Of a stretch of 64,000 nucleotides of DNA, positions 35,600 to 48,061 are shown one piece after another. The stretch is from Xestospongia bergquistia (lineage: Eukaryota; Porifera; Demospongiae; Haplosclerida; Petrosiidae). A program made the position numbers and the translations under genes. The stretch is from the NCBI GenBank assembly GCA_963965975.1, contig OZ014424.1, positions 3,720,001-3,784,000 on the forward strand, read 5' to 3'. The first letter of the stretch is position 1. Every line of letters starts with the position of its first letter. Under the pieces are notes generated by a model, which searched no databases, was not told the origin of the DNA, and saw only the letters and a list, made by a program, of their open reading frames with translations.

Positions 35600-35950
35600 A
35601 TGGAGACTTAGGTACAGTTGTATGGAAGACAGTAGACAGTTCAGATACTTCATTGGTACTTCACTCACGATAGCTTCATCATATGGTATTGTGGATGTGT
35701 ATGTTCTAGCCCATTCAAGCTGGAGCTGATGTCAATATACAGAAAATCAGTACGAGTTCACTCCTTTGTTTTTTCAGTAAAAGAAGGTAAATCCACTATA
35801 ATAATAGAGAGATACTCTTAGAAAATAGTCACAATCCTAATGATATTATAATTCTTAGCAATGAAACTCCACTAGAAATAGCTAATGAGAGCTGTCAGCA
35901 GGTAGTGTCTATTCTAATTGATCACAATTTTCCTCTTACTGAGTTTTATA
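35600..35950 (+). pseudogene. Ankyrin C-terminal fragment
   Basis: Matches 42725-43040 of the intact death-ankyrin gene (LGTVV.., SFGIVDV, QAGADVN, NPND-like). Several frameshifts. With the 32175-33566 piece it shows that a second copy of the whole gene once lay here and was split by, or recombined with, the NCAPH fragment. Confidence 0.8.
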
Positions 35951-36566
35951 CCATATCATTAATATAATAGATAGCTTCTGTGAACTTGATACTCTTGTAC
36001 CTTGGTGTGCCTGGATACAAAGCTTTGAACTTGGCAACTTATATCAGATATATTTATGTTTGATAAATCTCTTGTCTGTACACTCTATGTCCTAAACCAT
36101 TTAAGTGCATGGACAGGCAGATTGGGATCTAAGTGATATAAATACTCAGTCCTCATAATTGTAGTAAATTATAGTCCAACAAAAATATAATAAATGATAG
36201 TAAATTCAATGGAATCGAAACTGCACTGAAGTACTTATACTTTGGGGCTCTAGAACTTGTAGCAAACCATATTATTTAACAATTCAGTTTGGCAGTGAAA
36301 GATGAAGCACTGCTGTGTTGGTTTAACTTATTGTTTAACCTCCACACTTTATATGCAGAATTGAAATTCCACGTACTGGAAGTGCGTGGGTTTCCACTCC
36401 CAGTTACGAAGTTCTCTTTTGATATAGAGATTGTTTGTAGATCATTATGATAGATATCCATCAATGGAGAGCTACTATTGGGCTATGGTATTGTCATCAC
36501 ATACCATATACTCCTAAAAAGATTCTCTCTACCACTGATACTCCTGAATATGTGAAGTTACTTTTG
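35951..36566. promoter_or_regulatory. Upstream region of the 2A-death-ankyrin gene
   Basis: No gene of its own. The frame of exon 1 is open back to 36447, but that extension is absent from the inverted copy, where similarity begins at the ATG used here. I therefore treat the extension as 5'UTR. Confidence 0.4.
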
Positions 36567-36681
36567 ATGTCAGGAGATGAGGGTGGTGGGATCCGGAACT
36601 TGACATTCTCCCTAGTTTTGTTTATCTTACTTCTCCTCATTTTATCAGGGGATATTGAACTTAATCCTGGACCTAAAACAG
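36567..36681 (+). other. N-terminal 2A-like (StopGo) leader exon
   Basis: The exon encodes 38 codons: M, a short polar stretch, hydrophobic residues 14-26 (FSLVLFILLLLIL), then SGDIELNPGP. This fits the 2A consensus D-x-E-x-N-P-G-P, where the ribosome skips the Gly-Pro bond; the break would lie between 36671 and 36672. 2A leaders with this hydrophobic form are reported at the N-terminus of sea urchin NLR proteins, where they can also act as signal sequences when skipping fails. Here the downstream protein would start with Pro at residue 36, directly before the death domain. The motif is read directly; activity is inferred. Confidence 0.85.
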
Positions 36682-39600
36682 GTAACATTAATATAAATAA
36701 CTGATGTCTTATTTACTTCAATAGAGTTGACATCAAATAGTGCTTTGCGACATCTTGTTAAGAGTGGTTTTATGATTGAAGATAAATGGAATAAACTCAC
36801 TAGTCTTCTTGGTGTTTCACTGGAGGAGAGAAGAAAACTCAAGACAATGGCCAACAGTGATCAAGACTATCACTTTGCTTTAGAAGAAGGTTTACAATGG
36901 TGGATTACTAATGGTACTGCTCCCTCTTGGGAAGAACTTATTTCAGCTGTTGAGAGTTGTGGTGATAAGGATATAGCTACTACACTGAGAACACAACTAG
37001 ATATTAAAGATGAAGGTATAGACTATTATGTACTAGTACCTTAAAAATACATGTCAATGTAGTATATAACATATCAGTAAATATATAACAGACATTGAAG
37101 CTTTACATCAACAAAAAGGCATGAAACTGGGTTGATGGTCCCTTTCTTTCTTTACCAATTGCAAGGGCAAATAGAAAGACAGAAAGAAGGAACAAGTGGT
37201 CAAACTGGAAGGCCTTCCTGTGGTAACTCTGTAGATATATCTAGTAATATAGCAAGTGCTAATGCTACAGAAAAAAATGAAGTTCATAAAGTATTGAAGA
37301 GGATACTGACAACTCATTTTGCTCGTTTAACTGACCAGTTAAAACCATGTCTCCAACATGTTGCTGCAGAGATGTACTCCCGTAAGCTGATAAGCAAATC
37401 AGTCCGAGATTCTCCAACTGCTCACAGTGTGATTGATGAATTTGAAAATGCAATGCAATTTATTAGAGAAGACATTTCAAAATTACAAGGACATTGTCAA
37501 CTTTTCTTACAGTGTCTCTCAAGTGAAGGTGGTCCAATGAAATTAGCTGCCCAAAAGTTGTGTCAAGACTGGATTGATGAAGTTAAAAAGAAATGTGATA
37601 TCTCACTAGATTTTACATGTGATGAGCTTATACAAGAAGATATAAAACAAGGTTAGTAACACAAAACTTGAGAGACATAAGCACAAATGTGTATTGTTCT
37701 CTTTGTACTGTTATTATATCACAATATCATATTATGTCAGATGTGCTGTTTCAAACTGCAAGGAAAAGGAACTGATTATATTATTTTGGGACATTTCGTA
37801 GTCAGTCACTACATAGTGGCTTTAGGTTTTTGTACATAATATCTAATGAGAATACTGAGAATGCATAAAAAATGTTAGATTTATAATTGATATGCAGGCT
37901 GAATGTTATCACTGCTGAATGTTATGTGTCATCTTATAAAAATTGTTATGTGAGTTTGACATATGAGTATGTCACTCTACATGTAGTGATATATAATGTT
38001 TAAGGACTAGTAAACAATTACAATATATCTACAGGTAGTTAAGTTCATCGAGTGAGTAGTACATTGATTTACTATAGCTGTGCATAGACTTATGCATGAC
38101 ACACTGACTCTAGTCACATTCAAGTAGTTACAAGAAAGTAACATTAAATGTATTACTTATACTTATGTACTAACAACCATTATAATATCTGTTATAGCTA
38201 TACATATACAGAATCAAGTTCAGAATGCTTGCTAATAGGTCAATTCTCCTATATTGTTAATTACTAGCATAGTTAGAGTCATTAGTGTAGACAGCTAATT
38301 AAACTAATAATTAATATAAGTATGAGGAAACAGTAATGTCTGTATGTACATTGTATGATATCTGTTTACTAATGCTATAGACATTATCACGTGGAATGTA
38401 AACTAATGAGTAACATGACATTCAAATAACAAATTGATGTATTGAAATGATCTACCACTATTAATGATTTATTAATATCAAGTCACTTAAGACAATTTCT
38501 ATATATGTATATGCATATACTTCTGTTATTGATACTGTATGTGTGTATATACAGGTAATGTCTCATATTAAGAATTACTTTCTTGATTTTCATAATAATT
38601 AGAAATCAAATCAGTACTATGTTGCTAATGTATTATTATAAACAACCTTAGTGACTATAGCTATTATGAATCAGATAAAGGAACCAATTACAGTGAATAT
38701 ATATGTGATATTTCTATAATCTTTAAAAGGAGAGAGAAAACCCAACAGTCTTTAACCAGCAAAATAGGAACTATAACTAAACAGATGAACTGACTACAAC
38801 AAGCTATACAACTGTAACTAGTTATGACAAGTTATTACAATATATTTATCAATATTATTGTAAAAATCATCCTAAGATTATTTTGATGATACTGTTGTTG
38901 CTGCAAGTGACTGAATTTTTGCAGAAGCTGTAGGACTGCTCAAAGATATTTCTTAAGTAACATAACTCACAAGCTTTGATCAGTTGCTAAGTATATCTGT
39001 GATTACTATAAACATGTTAATTTCATTTGTTGCTTTTGAAAGGCACATGCAAAAATGGATTAAAATGTAAGAGTAAACTTTTGATTTTGGATACCATGTA
39101 TATATGGACTTGACCTATTTTTTGCTAAAGGTGTATGGGCCTGGGACAATAACTGAAATACATGCAGCAATGAGAGAAAACTATTTCTTCTATTCATGAT
39201 TTGTATACAACTGATTTATATATATATATCTTTATTTTGATGTTTTTGCTATCCTTTTTAAGTTGTTAATCTAGGCTGAACAATGGTTTATTTCATTAGT
39301 ACTTTCCATTTATGTAGGGATTAAAGATCAGGAAATAACAGTCACCCCAGATTATCCTGTAGCTGAAACAATGAAAAGTCTTCATAAAGAATACACAGAT
39401 TTAGTTAAAAATATTAAAAATGCCCTACGCAAACTAATTGATAATGGAACACTTGAACTTATTGATATTTCTGATTATCTTGGAGAATATTTTAGAATAG
39501 AAGGATTAACAGATGCTACAGATATTCCAAAACTATTCCAGCGACTTTGGCCATATTACAGCTACATTGATGTTGAGGTGTTAGAAGTAATTGTTGATAA

Positions 39601-42600
39601 TGATGACTTCCTAATTCATGAAAAAATACAGAAGGACATGTGTACTTACAAACAACATCTTGAGGAATTTAAGCAATCAACAACACTTGACAAATTCAAG
39701 AATGCAATTAAAGAAGCACTGATACCAAACCCAGAATTAACATCGATTACATGTGAAGTGGTTATCAAAGTTAATCGCGAATGGGGAAAGAAAACATTGG
39801 AGAACTTTAAAACACTAGTTAACTATATGTTCCATCAGAGATTGACTCATATTCGAGTAGAGGAAGGGTCAATTTGTGTAACTCTACTGATACCACAATC
39901 AAGATTAGACTACATCTTGGAAATTGCCACCTTAAAAAAAGATTTTGTATCACTCATTGGAATCTTTGAACTGATTATTGATGGTGAACCTATCCTTGAA
40001 AAGGAAGAAGAAAAGCAATTTTCTTTTAACCAAGCATTACAAGAGGCTTCAAGTCTTGGCAATGAGGAAGCTGTTCACTTCTTACTTGACTTAATTGATA
40101 ATATCAATTGTCAAAATGAAGAAGGTAGAACTGCACTTATGTTAGCTAGTGCAGGTGGACATGAACAAGTTGTACAAATGTTAGTATCAGCTGGAGCTAA
40201 TGTTGATGTTCAAGATAACAATGGTTACACTGCATTGATGATAGCATGTGACACAAATTCCTACACTATAATCAACTACCTACACCAGGCTGGGGCTAAT
40301 CCTGATATACAAAGAAATGATGACGACACAGCTATCATAATAGCATGCCGAAATAATCACTCAGACATTGTGAAGTTATTGCTTCAATGTAATGCTGATC
40401 CACTTATTATTACAAGAAATGGTGACACAGCTCTTACTGTATCAGTATATGTAAACTCCATTGAGATAGTGGAAACGTTACTTGATAAACAGCCAGAGAA
40501 CCAGAAAACAAATTTAATAGTAACAGCTCTCACTACAGCATGTCGATATGGACACTCTCAACTTATTATTAGTTTATTAGTCCATTTACTTGAATATTTC
40601 ACACCAGAGGAATTCCAACTTTTTGTATTATGTGCTGAAGAAGATCACATGTCTACAATGAATCACATTTCTGTTTCTTCTGTTGATATCAATTGTACAC
40701 TAGTCAATGATATCACTCCTCTTATGTTAGCCTCATCTTGTGGGCATACAGAGATAGTACAAGTCCTTTTACAAGCTGGTGCTAATGTACACAGTACAGA
40801 CAGTGATGGGTATACTCCTCTAGTATATGCTATAACAGGATGTAAATCATCTCAAGTTATAGAACAACTACTTAAAGCTGGTGCTCAACCAGATGTCTTC
40901 ATTAATGGCCAGAGTATTGTTGACAAAGCAAGAGAAGAAGGAAGAGAAGATATCTGTACATTGTTAGAACAGTTTAACGTAAATATCCCACAAAAGGAAA
41001 AAGACGAGGAGCATCAGTTACAATTCACTAGTGCTCTTATAATTGATGCTGCAAAAATAGGCCACATCCAGGCTGTTGAACTAATACTCAAAGTGTATGC
41101 AGATGTTAACTTTCAATCTGCAAGTGGTGAGACTGCCCTAATGTTAGCTAGTGAATATGGTCATACTGAGGTTGTTGAATTACTGCTCAAAGAGAATGCA
41201 GGTGTCAATATTAGGAAAGAAGATGGATGGACTGCGCTAATGTTAGCTAGTCGAAATGGTCATACTCAGATTGTTGAATTACTGCTCAAAGAGAAAGCAG
41301 ACGTAAATATTCAGCAAGAACAAAAGTGGACTGCCCTAATGCTAGCTAGTCGAAATGGTCATACCCAGATTGTTGAATTACTGCTCAAAGAGAGTGCAGA
41401 TGTTAATATTCAGGAAGGACAAAAACGTACTGCCCTAATGTTAGCTAGTCAATACAATCATACCCATGTTGTTGATTTACTGCTCAAAGAGAATGCAAAC
41501 ATTAATATTCAAGAGGAAGATGGATGGAGTGCTCTAATGTTAGCTAGTCGAAGTGGTCATACTCAGATTGTTGAATTACTGCTCAAAGAGAATGCAGATG
41601 TTAATATTCAGGATGAACAAAAATGGACTGCCCTAATGCTAGCTAGTCGATATGGTCACACACAGGTTGTTGAATTATTGCTCAAAAAGAATGCAGATGT
41701 TAATATTCAGAAAGACGATGGATGGACTGCCCTAATGATAGCTAGCCGATATAGTCATACACAAGTTGTTGAATTACTGCTCAAAGAGAATGCAGATGTT
41801 AATATTCAGGATGAACAAAAATGGACTGCGCTAATCCTAGCTAGCAGATATGGTCATACACAAGTTGTTGAATTATTACTTAAAGAGAATGCAGATGTTA
41901 ATATTCAGAATGAAGATGGATGGACTGCACTAATGTTAGCTAGTCGAAATGGTCATACACAGGTTGTTGGATTACTGCTCAAAGAGAATGCAAATGTTAA
42001 TATTAAGAAGGAAGATGGATGGAGTGCCCTAATGTTAGCTAGTCTAGATAATCATATCCAGGTTGTTGAATTACTGCTCAAAGAGAATGCAGATGTTAAT
42101 ATTCAGGATGAACAGAAATGGACTGCCCTAATGCTAGCTTGTGAATATGGTCATACCCAGATTGTTGAATTACTGCTGAAGGAGAATGCAGATGTTAATA
42201 TTCAGACTGATAATGGAGCAACTGCCCTAATACTAGCTAGTTTAAATGGTCATACTCTGGTTGTTGAACTACTACTCAAAGGGTATGCAGATGTTAATAT
42301 TCAGGCTGAAAATGGAGTGACTGCCCTAATGGTAGCTAGTGGCAATGGTCATACTGAGGTTGTTGAACTACTACTCAAAGGGAATGCAGATGTTAATATT
42401 CAGGCTGAAAATGGAGTGACTGCCCAAATGCTAGCTAGTGTGTTTGAACATCTTGAAGTAGTTGAATGCTTATTACAATCAAAAGCAGATTCTCACATAG
42501 TAGCATATTTTGAAGGGTTTGAAATGACATCACTTCTTATAGCAGCTCTTAGAGGTAACAGAGACCTTGTTAAAATGCTCATAGACAAAGATGAACCCTC

Positions 42601-43384
42601 TTCTGATGAAATTGCAGAAGTAATAGTATTGTCATGTTTATATGGTCACCCTACTCTCATTACCTTACTCTCAAACAAACTTCCACACTTCACTAATGAT
42701 CAGAGAGAGCTCCTAGACTCATGCATTAAGGGAGATTTAGGTACAGTTGTAATGAAGACATTAGATAATCCGGATATTTCCTTAGTACTTGGTCTTACTC
42801 CACTCGTGATAGCTTCATCATGTGGACATGTTGATATTGTGGATGCTCTCATTCAAGCTGGAGCTGATGTCAATAAACAAGAAAGTTATTTTGGATTCTC
42901 TCCTTTGTTTTTTGCAGTATCAGGTAGTAAATCAATGACAATAGTAGAAATGCTCTTAGAAAATGCTGGCAATCCTAATGTTATTGTTAGCAGTGAAACT
43001 CCATTGGATGTATCTAAAAAGATGCAAAATAAAATCATTATTGAGTTACTAACCAAATATGGAGGTCAAACAGCATTACAATTACAGGATGCAAAGCAAT
43101 CTTCAGAACAGACCAGGAAGTTATCCTCACAATCATCTAGTGAAACAACAATTATAACTACATCTTCACTAACAACCAGTCAATTAACAAGCACAAATGA
43201 AGCTAACAAGAAACAGATGAAGAGAAAAAGAGTGCCAAATTTGGAGTCCATATTTAGTTTATTCACTTCATACATCTTAAATCCTACTCATACATTTAGA
43301 GATACTAGTGTAAAACAAAACAAAATAAAACAAGACAACAAAGAAAAAGCTCAAGAAGGCTATCTTGTTCATACTGTATCTTAA
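36567..43384 (+). CDS. 2A leader-death domain-CARD-like-ankyrin protein
   Basis: Four exons: 36567-36681, 36725-37015, 37166-37651 and 39318-43384. All introns are phase 1; the total gives 1652 aa. Residues 1-35 are a hydrophobic leader ending in 2A motif GDIELNPG|P. Residues ~57-130 form a death domain (KWNKLTSLLGVSLEERRKL ... WWITNGTAPSWEELI). Residues ~165-285 are a helical, CARD-like region (LISKSVRDSPTAHSVIDEFE). Residues ~315-530 hold a domain shared with the gene at 48969-54392. Residues ~530-1560 carry about 25 ankyrin repeats, 14 of them near-identical. The Ser/Thr-rich tail has a basic KKQMKRKR. It is probably an intracellular sensor or adaptor signalling through death-fold contacts, comparable to NLRs but without NACHT (inference). 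The start is chosen because the inverted copy is conserved only from this ATG. A broken relative lies just upstream. Confidence 0.85.
41110..42445 (+). repeat. Homogenised 99-bp ankyrin-coding tandem array
   Basis: Fourteen in-frame 33-residue units from SGETALMLASEYGH to NGVTAQMLASVFEH, most reading xTALMLASRNGHTQ(I/V)VELLL followed by KENADVNIQ. Two linker types alternate, DGW and QKW, giving a 198-bp higher-order period over much of the array. Flanking ankyrins (40020-41100 and 42446-43050) are diverged normally. Confidence 0.9.
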
Positions 43385-43573
43385 TACATTTTTGTTGACA
43401 TTTTTTCTTTTGAGTAATCTTTGTAGATGATACTGTTATCATCATATTTTATTTCAATTTTTTTTCGTCAGTATTTAAAGAATCAAGCTCATTTCTATTG
43501 ATTGTTACGTTATCTATAGCCTGCACCATATTTGAATGTGACCTCAACTCTAGACTAGAGTTACACTGCATAC

Positions 43574-43579
43574 AATAAA
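43574..43579 (+). terminator. Polyadenylation signal AATAAA
   Basis: AATAAA 190 bp after the stop of the 2A-death-ankyrin gene, the first on the plus strand after the stop that I noticed. Confidence 0.4.
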
Positions 43580-44255
43580 TACAGATGGAAGAATAATTAT
43601 ATTTTTATATTAATTATTTGTTTTTATGATAACAATCTGACAAAAATAGGGAATACAAAGAACATAATATAATTTGATGACCTAGTATATAAAATATAGT
43701 AGCATAAGTTAATTACTTGATGACAACTATAACATTCAAAATGTGTGCTTCAATGAATTGACTTTATAGATCTGACCAGTCTTACAAAACCATTATTAAA
43801 AGCACAAATCATCCACTGACTACTAGACTGTGCTGGACTAAATACACACTAAGAAATAAGAACATATACAATGTCAGTTGATATGTAATGGCATTATTTA
43901 TTGCTGTTAGTGGTATAATATTTGAACAATAACATTATTGTTTCTAAATTTAAAACATAAGTTATTTAATTTTATTGACAATTTTTTAACTCCTGTTTCT
44001 AATACAACTTGATGAGTTACAGTCAATTCTGGTATTTCCATAAGTAAAACTTTCCTCTGCACTGTCTAAAAGTCTAGTCAGTCTAGATCCCAAACCAGTT
44101 GGGGTGGTTTACACAAGACTTGCTTTGGATGGACACATAAGTATAAAGTATGAACGTAACCATCAACACATCTCAAAGGAATGTACCAACAACCGTTATG
44201 TCTTGTTCTAATGAGCATCCAATACTCTTGATAAAGGAGTATTAAAATTATTATT

Positions 44256-44295
<40 letters not shown>

Positions 44296-46069
44296 AGAAT
44301 GATGTAGGAGCTGTTGATTTAACATAGAAAGTCAAAGAAATGGATTTTAATAGTTTTCTGCAATATAACAATAGAGATTCAATTTTTTAACAAACAAAAA
44401 TAGAATTCTAACAATAGCAGGCAATCAATGCTAGCAAACCTATGGAGAGAATAGCAGTGTTATACTATAACCACGGCCATTAGCAAAGCCATACCTACTC
44501 CTCAAGCTACACCTACTAACTGTCAGCTTATTTGACCACACCTCATATTTTAATCCATAGGTCTGCCAGCATCACACCCACTCATTAAGTATCAGTAGCC
44601 ACACCTACTAACTGTTCTTATTTTGACCTCAACACATATTTTAATTAATTTAGGTGAATATAGCCTTGGAATGTATGGGGTTGGAATGAGACAGCTTTGG
44701 TCGTGACTTACTTAGCCTTTTCTCTATAATATAAACAATATACTCACTTTTGTTCCTTGGTCTAGAGGATATAATTGTATAGTTATTTAATCATAAATAC
44801 ACACTGCCAAATTTACGATTACCAAATGTACCACTCTCAAATGATATATTGCCAATGATTATACTTTATGAGCTTATGTAAAGTACAAGTGAACTTATAT
44901 CCTTAGTGTAGAGATAGATGAGTGTCTTGAGCATAATGATATTGGTGAGATTTAACTTAAATTAACATCACTATTTATGTTAATAAAACAATGACTGTCT
45001 TGGTAAAAAGAAAGACTTGCATTAACTTGTAGTTCATTACAATGACAATTACTGTAGATCCAGAGGAGTAGGAAGATAAAATTCATAGGGAGAGGGGGGG
45101 GCACAACCCTGCATGGTGATGTTAGAGCAAACTATGCACTATAATTATTTTGATTAGTGCTTTTTAAAAACATTTTTGAGTGCATGCTATTTTCTCTGAC
45201 CAGCAACTTGGAAATGTTTTTTTTTTGTTTTTTTAATGCAATAATTTAAACAAAGCAGTAAGCAAACAGGGATGTTTGCCTGGACATTCATGAAACAAAA
45301 CAGGAGCTATATAGGTGCTCCAAAACCAGTGAAGTGTAAAATATTTATATAACCTTATTTGAATATTGGATTGATGAATATGAATATAAAGAAATATGTA
45401 AATTTACAATTTTCTTTGTGATTCATGCTTGAATTCATCACTTGTTGTTGTAATGGTATAATTACAGGGGGGCTAGGCACCCCTGTTCAAAGTTTGGGGA
45501 GGCCTAGGCCCCCTTGCCCCCCTGAGATTATAAATTATATTTCATACATGAAGTATAATGATGATTGCTACAATATGGAAAGAGAATGTGAGGTACAATG
45601 GCATATGATATCAATTGTACTAACACATACTATACTTTAACAATTTATATTATTTTAGATGTAATAAAATTAATGTGTATGTTTAAATATATAATAATAA
45701 TTTAATAGTGATTATAATATTTAATATTAACTTTAGTGTAAATCTATTTTTCCAGTGACAACATTATAAACTGAAGCCAATGTAATTGGTAATTATACTG
45801 TTTGTTTAAGTTTAACAGGAAGAATTCCTTTATATAATCTTCCTAATAAAGAATCCTTATTGTAGAGATATTTGTTGCCATAGTAACAGTATCAGTTATT
45901 AACATGTTTAGTGACATCAAAGATACTACCATAATTTTAACTATCTATTAGTCATGAATAGTTTAAGAGGACACATTCCCTACTATGGTAACCTCAAGTT
46001 CCAAGTATAGTTAGCAAATAGGATGACTTGTGCCAGAACTAAGATACTCACTGCATGCTTCTCTTTCAG
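43580..46069. other. Gene-free; (TA)n and a G/C-rich repeat
   Basis: 44262-44292 is a (TA)n microsatellite. 44790-44850 contains CTGCCAAATTTACGATTACC-like words related to the satellite at 63315. 45060-45535 starts and ends with G/C runs (GGGAGAGGGGGGGGC at ~45090; GGCCTAGGCCCCCTTGCCCC at ~45502) unlike the surroundings and may be a short non-autonomous element. No coding gene seen. Confidence 0.5.
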
Positions 46070-46377
46070 ATGAAGATAAATGCAACAAGTGTCCACCTGA
46101 ATGTGTGTTGAAGACTCAATGTGAAATTAAAATGGACATACTTATTTTGTTTGTGGCTACCTTTATAGTAGTCATAATGGTATGCATACATTTACAACAA
46201 AAAGGAACCTCAAGTCCTCCCTCCAAATATCAGACTCTCAAAGTCCGTCATCTCTTGTGCATTAATAGCAATGATTATACAAGAAATGATAATGGTACTC
46301 ATACAATCTGTAGGTGGATGGTCTGTGATAATGATGATACAGAAATACAAGAATGTCCTCTACATTTTGAGGATTGA
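46070..46377 (+). CDS. Orphan last exon of a single-pass membrane protein
   Basis: An open exon of 102 codons beginning after the acceptor CTCTTTCAG (phase 1) and ending in a stop. It reads a Cys-rich outer part (CNKCPPECVLKTQCEIK), a membrane helix (DILILFVATFIVVIMVCIHL) and a ~60-residue tail ending ECPLHFED. There is no ATG before it in frame and no upstream partner exon is visible between 43385 and 46069. It may be a stranded 3' exon or belong to a gene with a long intron. Family not recognised. Confidence 0.45.
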
Positions 46378-46855
46378 AGCAAAAAATGGTTGACAACTAT
46401 AATAATAATAATAACATTTTTAATACTTTAAATGCATGCATCTTAACTTCCATATATTTCTATAAACGTCCTTTAACTCTCAAGAGTAGGGATATCATTG
46501 ATCTCATGATCTGTATGTGAAATGTACTACTTTATTCACTATCAAGTTACAAACTTGTATCTTATGCATACAGTTGTGGACTGTATACATAAGATACAAA
46601 ATTCATATGACGTACATTTTTAATTTATCATAAACAGTGAGTAATTGATATGAGTTCTTCATTTCACACAGTAACTGATGTAAACTACAAATTTGTTGTT
46701 CAAGGAACTGACTAATTTTACAATGCGCAATTATTGTAACATAAAGAGGAAAAATTATAAGTACCTCTACGCTTAAATTAATTAATCATGTAGATTATTT
46801 TTACGACAATTCAAACTCCTATTCAATAAAAAAGTTTAGCAACAGTTGAAAATAG
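46378..46855. other. No gene seen
   Basis: AT-rich spacer between convergent features. Confidence 0.5.
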
Positions 46856-48038
46856 TTAAGTTGGTGATCGATATAACATATTGCTCATATCAGATCCCAA
46901 TTCATAGTCAAGAGCATCCCATTCTTCATCTCTAAATGAAAATAGTAACCAACTCCACTGGAACTCCTCAAATATATCCAGTAGATCTTGGAGATACTGA
47001 CGGCCACCAGGAACTTCACGGCAAATACCAAATTCTCCGACAAGTATACGACTTGAAGATATACTGTGCTTCCTCTGCCAAGTAACAACATACTTTTGTA
47101 ACATATTTCGAAGAGTGTCCTTTGTAATTTCTATTGAAACGTAGGGACAGTCGACCCAACGTTGTATAAAACCAGGATGCATGTAACCTGGATTACCAAA
47201 TTGTCGCTGTAAAGTGAGATGAGGGTGAGTATACACATGAAATGAATAAGCAATATAGGGATCTTTCAGTGGATGAAGTGCATCAATGGCTCGAGGGTTA
47301 GCGAACCGAGAAGAGGTAAGAATGACAACTGTTTTTGTATCTGATTGTCGAATAGCTGCCACAGCTTCTTTATAAAAATGATTCAATTCTGTAGTACGAT
47401 CTAAAGATAATTCAGTAAAGTTGTCATGTTCTGAGTTTGGTGTATAGGGCTCGTTAATTAAATCATAACCCATTATTAAGTCCCTCATATCTACCAGTGC
47501 TTTGGCAATCAGTCCCCAAAATTTGGCTGCTCAGATTCGGACCTTTTCTGACTCCCAAAATTCAGAACTTTTTTCGCTTTGAAATGGAGCACCTGGTAAA
47601 TCAGTTAATGTAATGATCACTTTCAAACCATGGCTACCAGCTTTATTTATTGCCTGACAGAGTCGAGGGAGAACCTTTCGGAGATGGTTACCATCATCTT
47701 TAATGTTCTTAGCATGTGGATCTAAGAGATAATTTAAGTCTTCAGCATCAGCAACAGCACCTACCCTAATCACTTTGACTCCATAATTAGAGGCTGCAAG
47801 AAAATCAAACTCACTAGCCGGTTCAGATGACATGTTTACACCACCAAACCCATTATTCCATATCGATAATGGAGGCTCGGTATTAGTGGTAGAAGGTACC
47901 ATCTTTCCAACTGGTATTTGATGTAATGGTTTTGTGATGCCTCTGGGCCAATTATGTTCATAAATAAAAGAATAAAACTCAAGAAAAATTTGACTGTCTT
48001 TTTCATTAGCAGGAATGAGCTGTTGTCGCTGGACATAA
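46856..48038 (-). pseudogene. Glycoside hydrolase family 5 (cellulase-like) exon with in-frame TGA
   Basis: One exon of 394 codons starting after TTGATTTCAG (phase 2). GH5 marks: FGGVNMSSEP near the start, KVIRVGAV, KVIITLTD, GYDLINEPY (acid/base Glu), YSFHVYTHP, RILVGEFGICR (nucleophile Glu) and WLLFSFRDEEWDALDYELG near the end. Family members cleave beta-glycans with retention. The frame is open throughout except for one TGA at 47531-47533, after SEKVRI and before AAKFWGLIAK. Both sides are otherwise well preserved. It is therefore a young pseudogene, a polymorphic null allele or a sequence error; I lean to the first because the upstream exon also has a frame problem. Confidence 0.7.
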
Positions 48039-48061
48039 CTGAAATCAACAAAATCATCTGT

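Noticed and set aside
36447..36566. Starting the death-ankyrin protein at the earlier in-frame ATG
   Set aside because: The extra 40 codons have no counterpart in the inverted copy, whose similarity begins at the ATG at 36567, and they would bury the 2A leader's hydrophobic segment inside the chain.
39318..43384. Ankyrin gene acquired from bacterial symbionts
   Set aside because: Introns, AT-rich eukaryotic codon use and fusion to death-fold exons show a native animal gene.
47531..47533. Selenocysteine at the TGA in the GH5 frame
   Set aside because: The position is not a cysteine site in the family as far as I can tell, no SECIS-like element was recognised downstream, and the neighbouring exon also has a frame fault, so a nonsense mutation is simpler.
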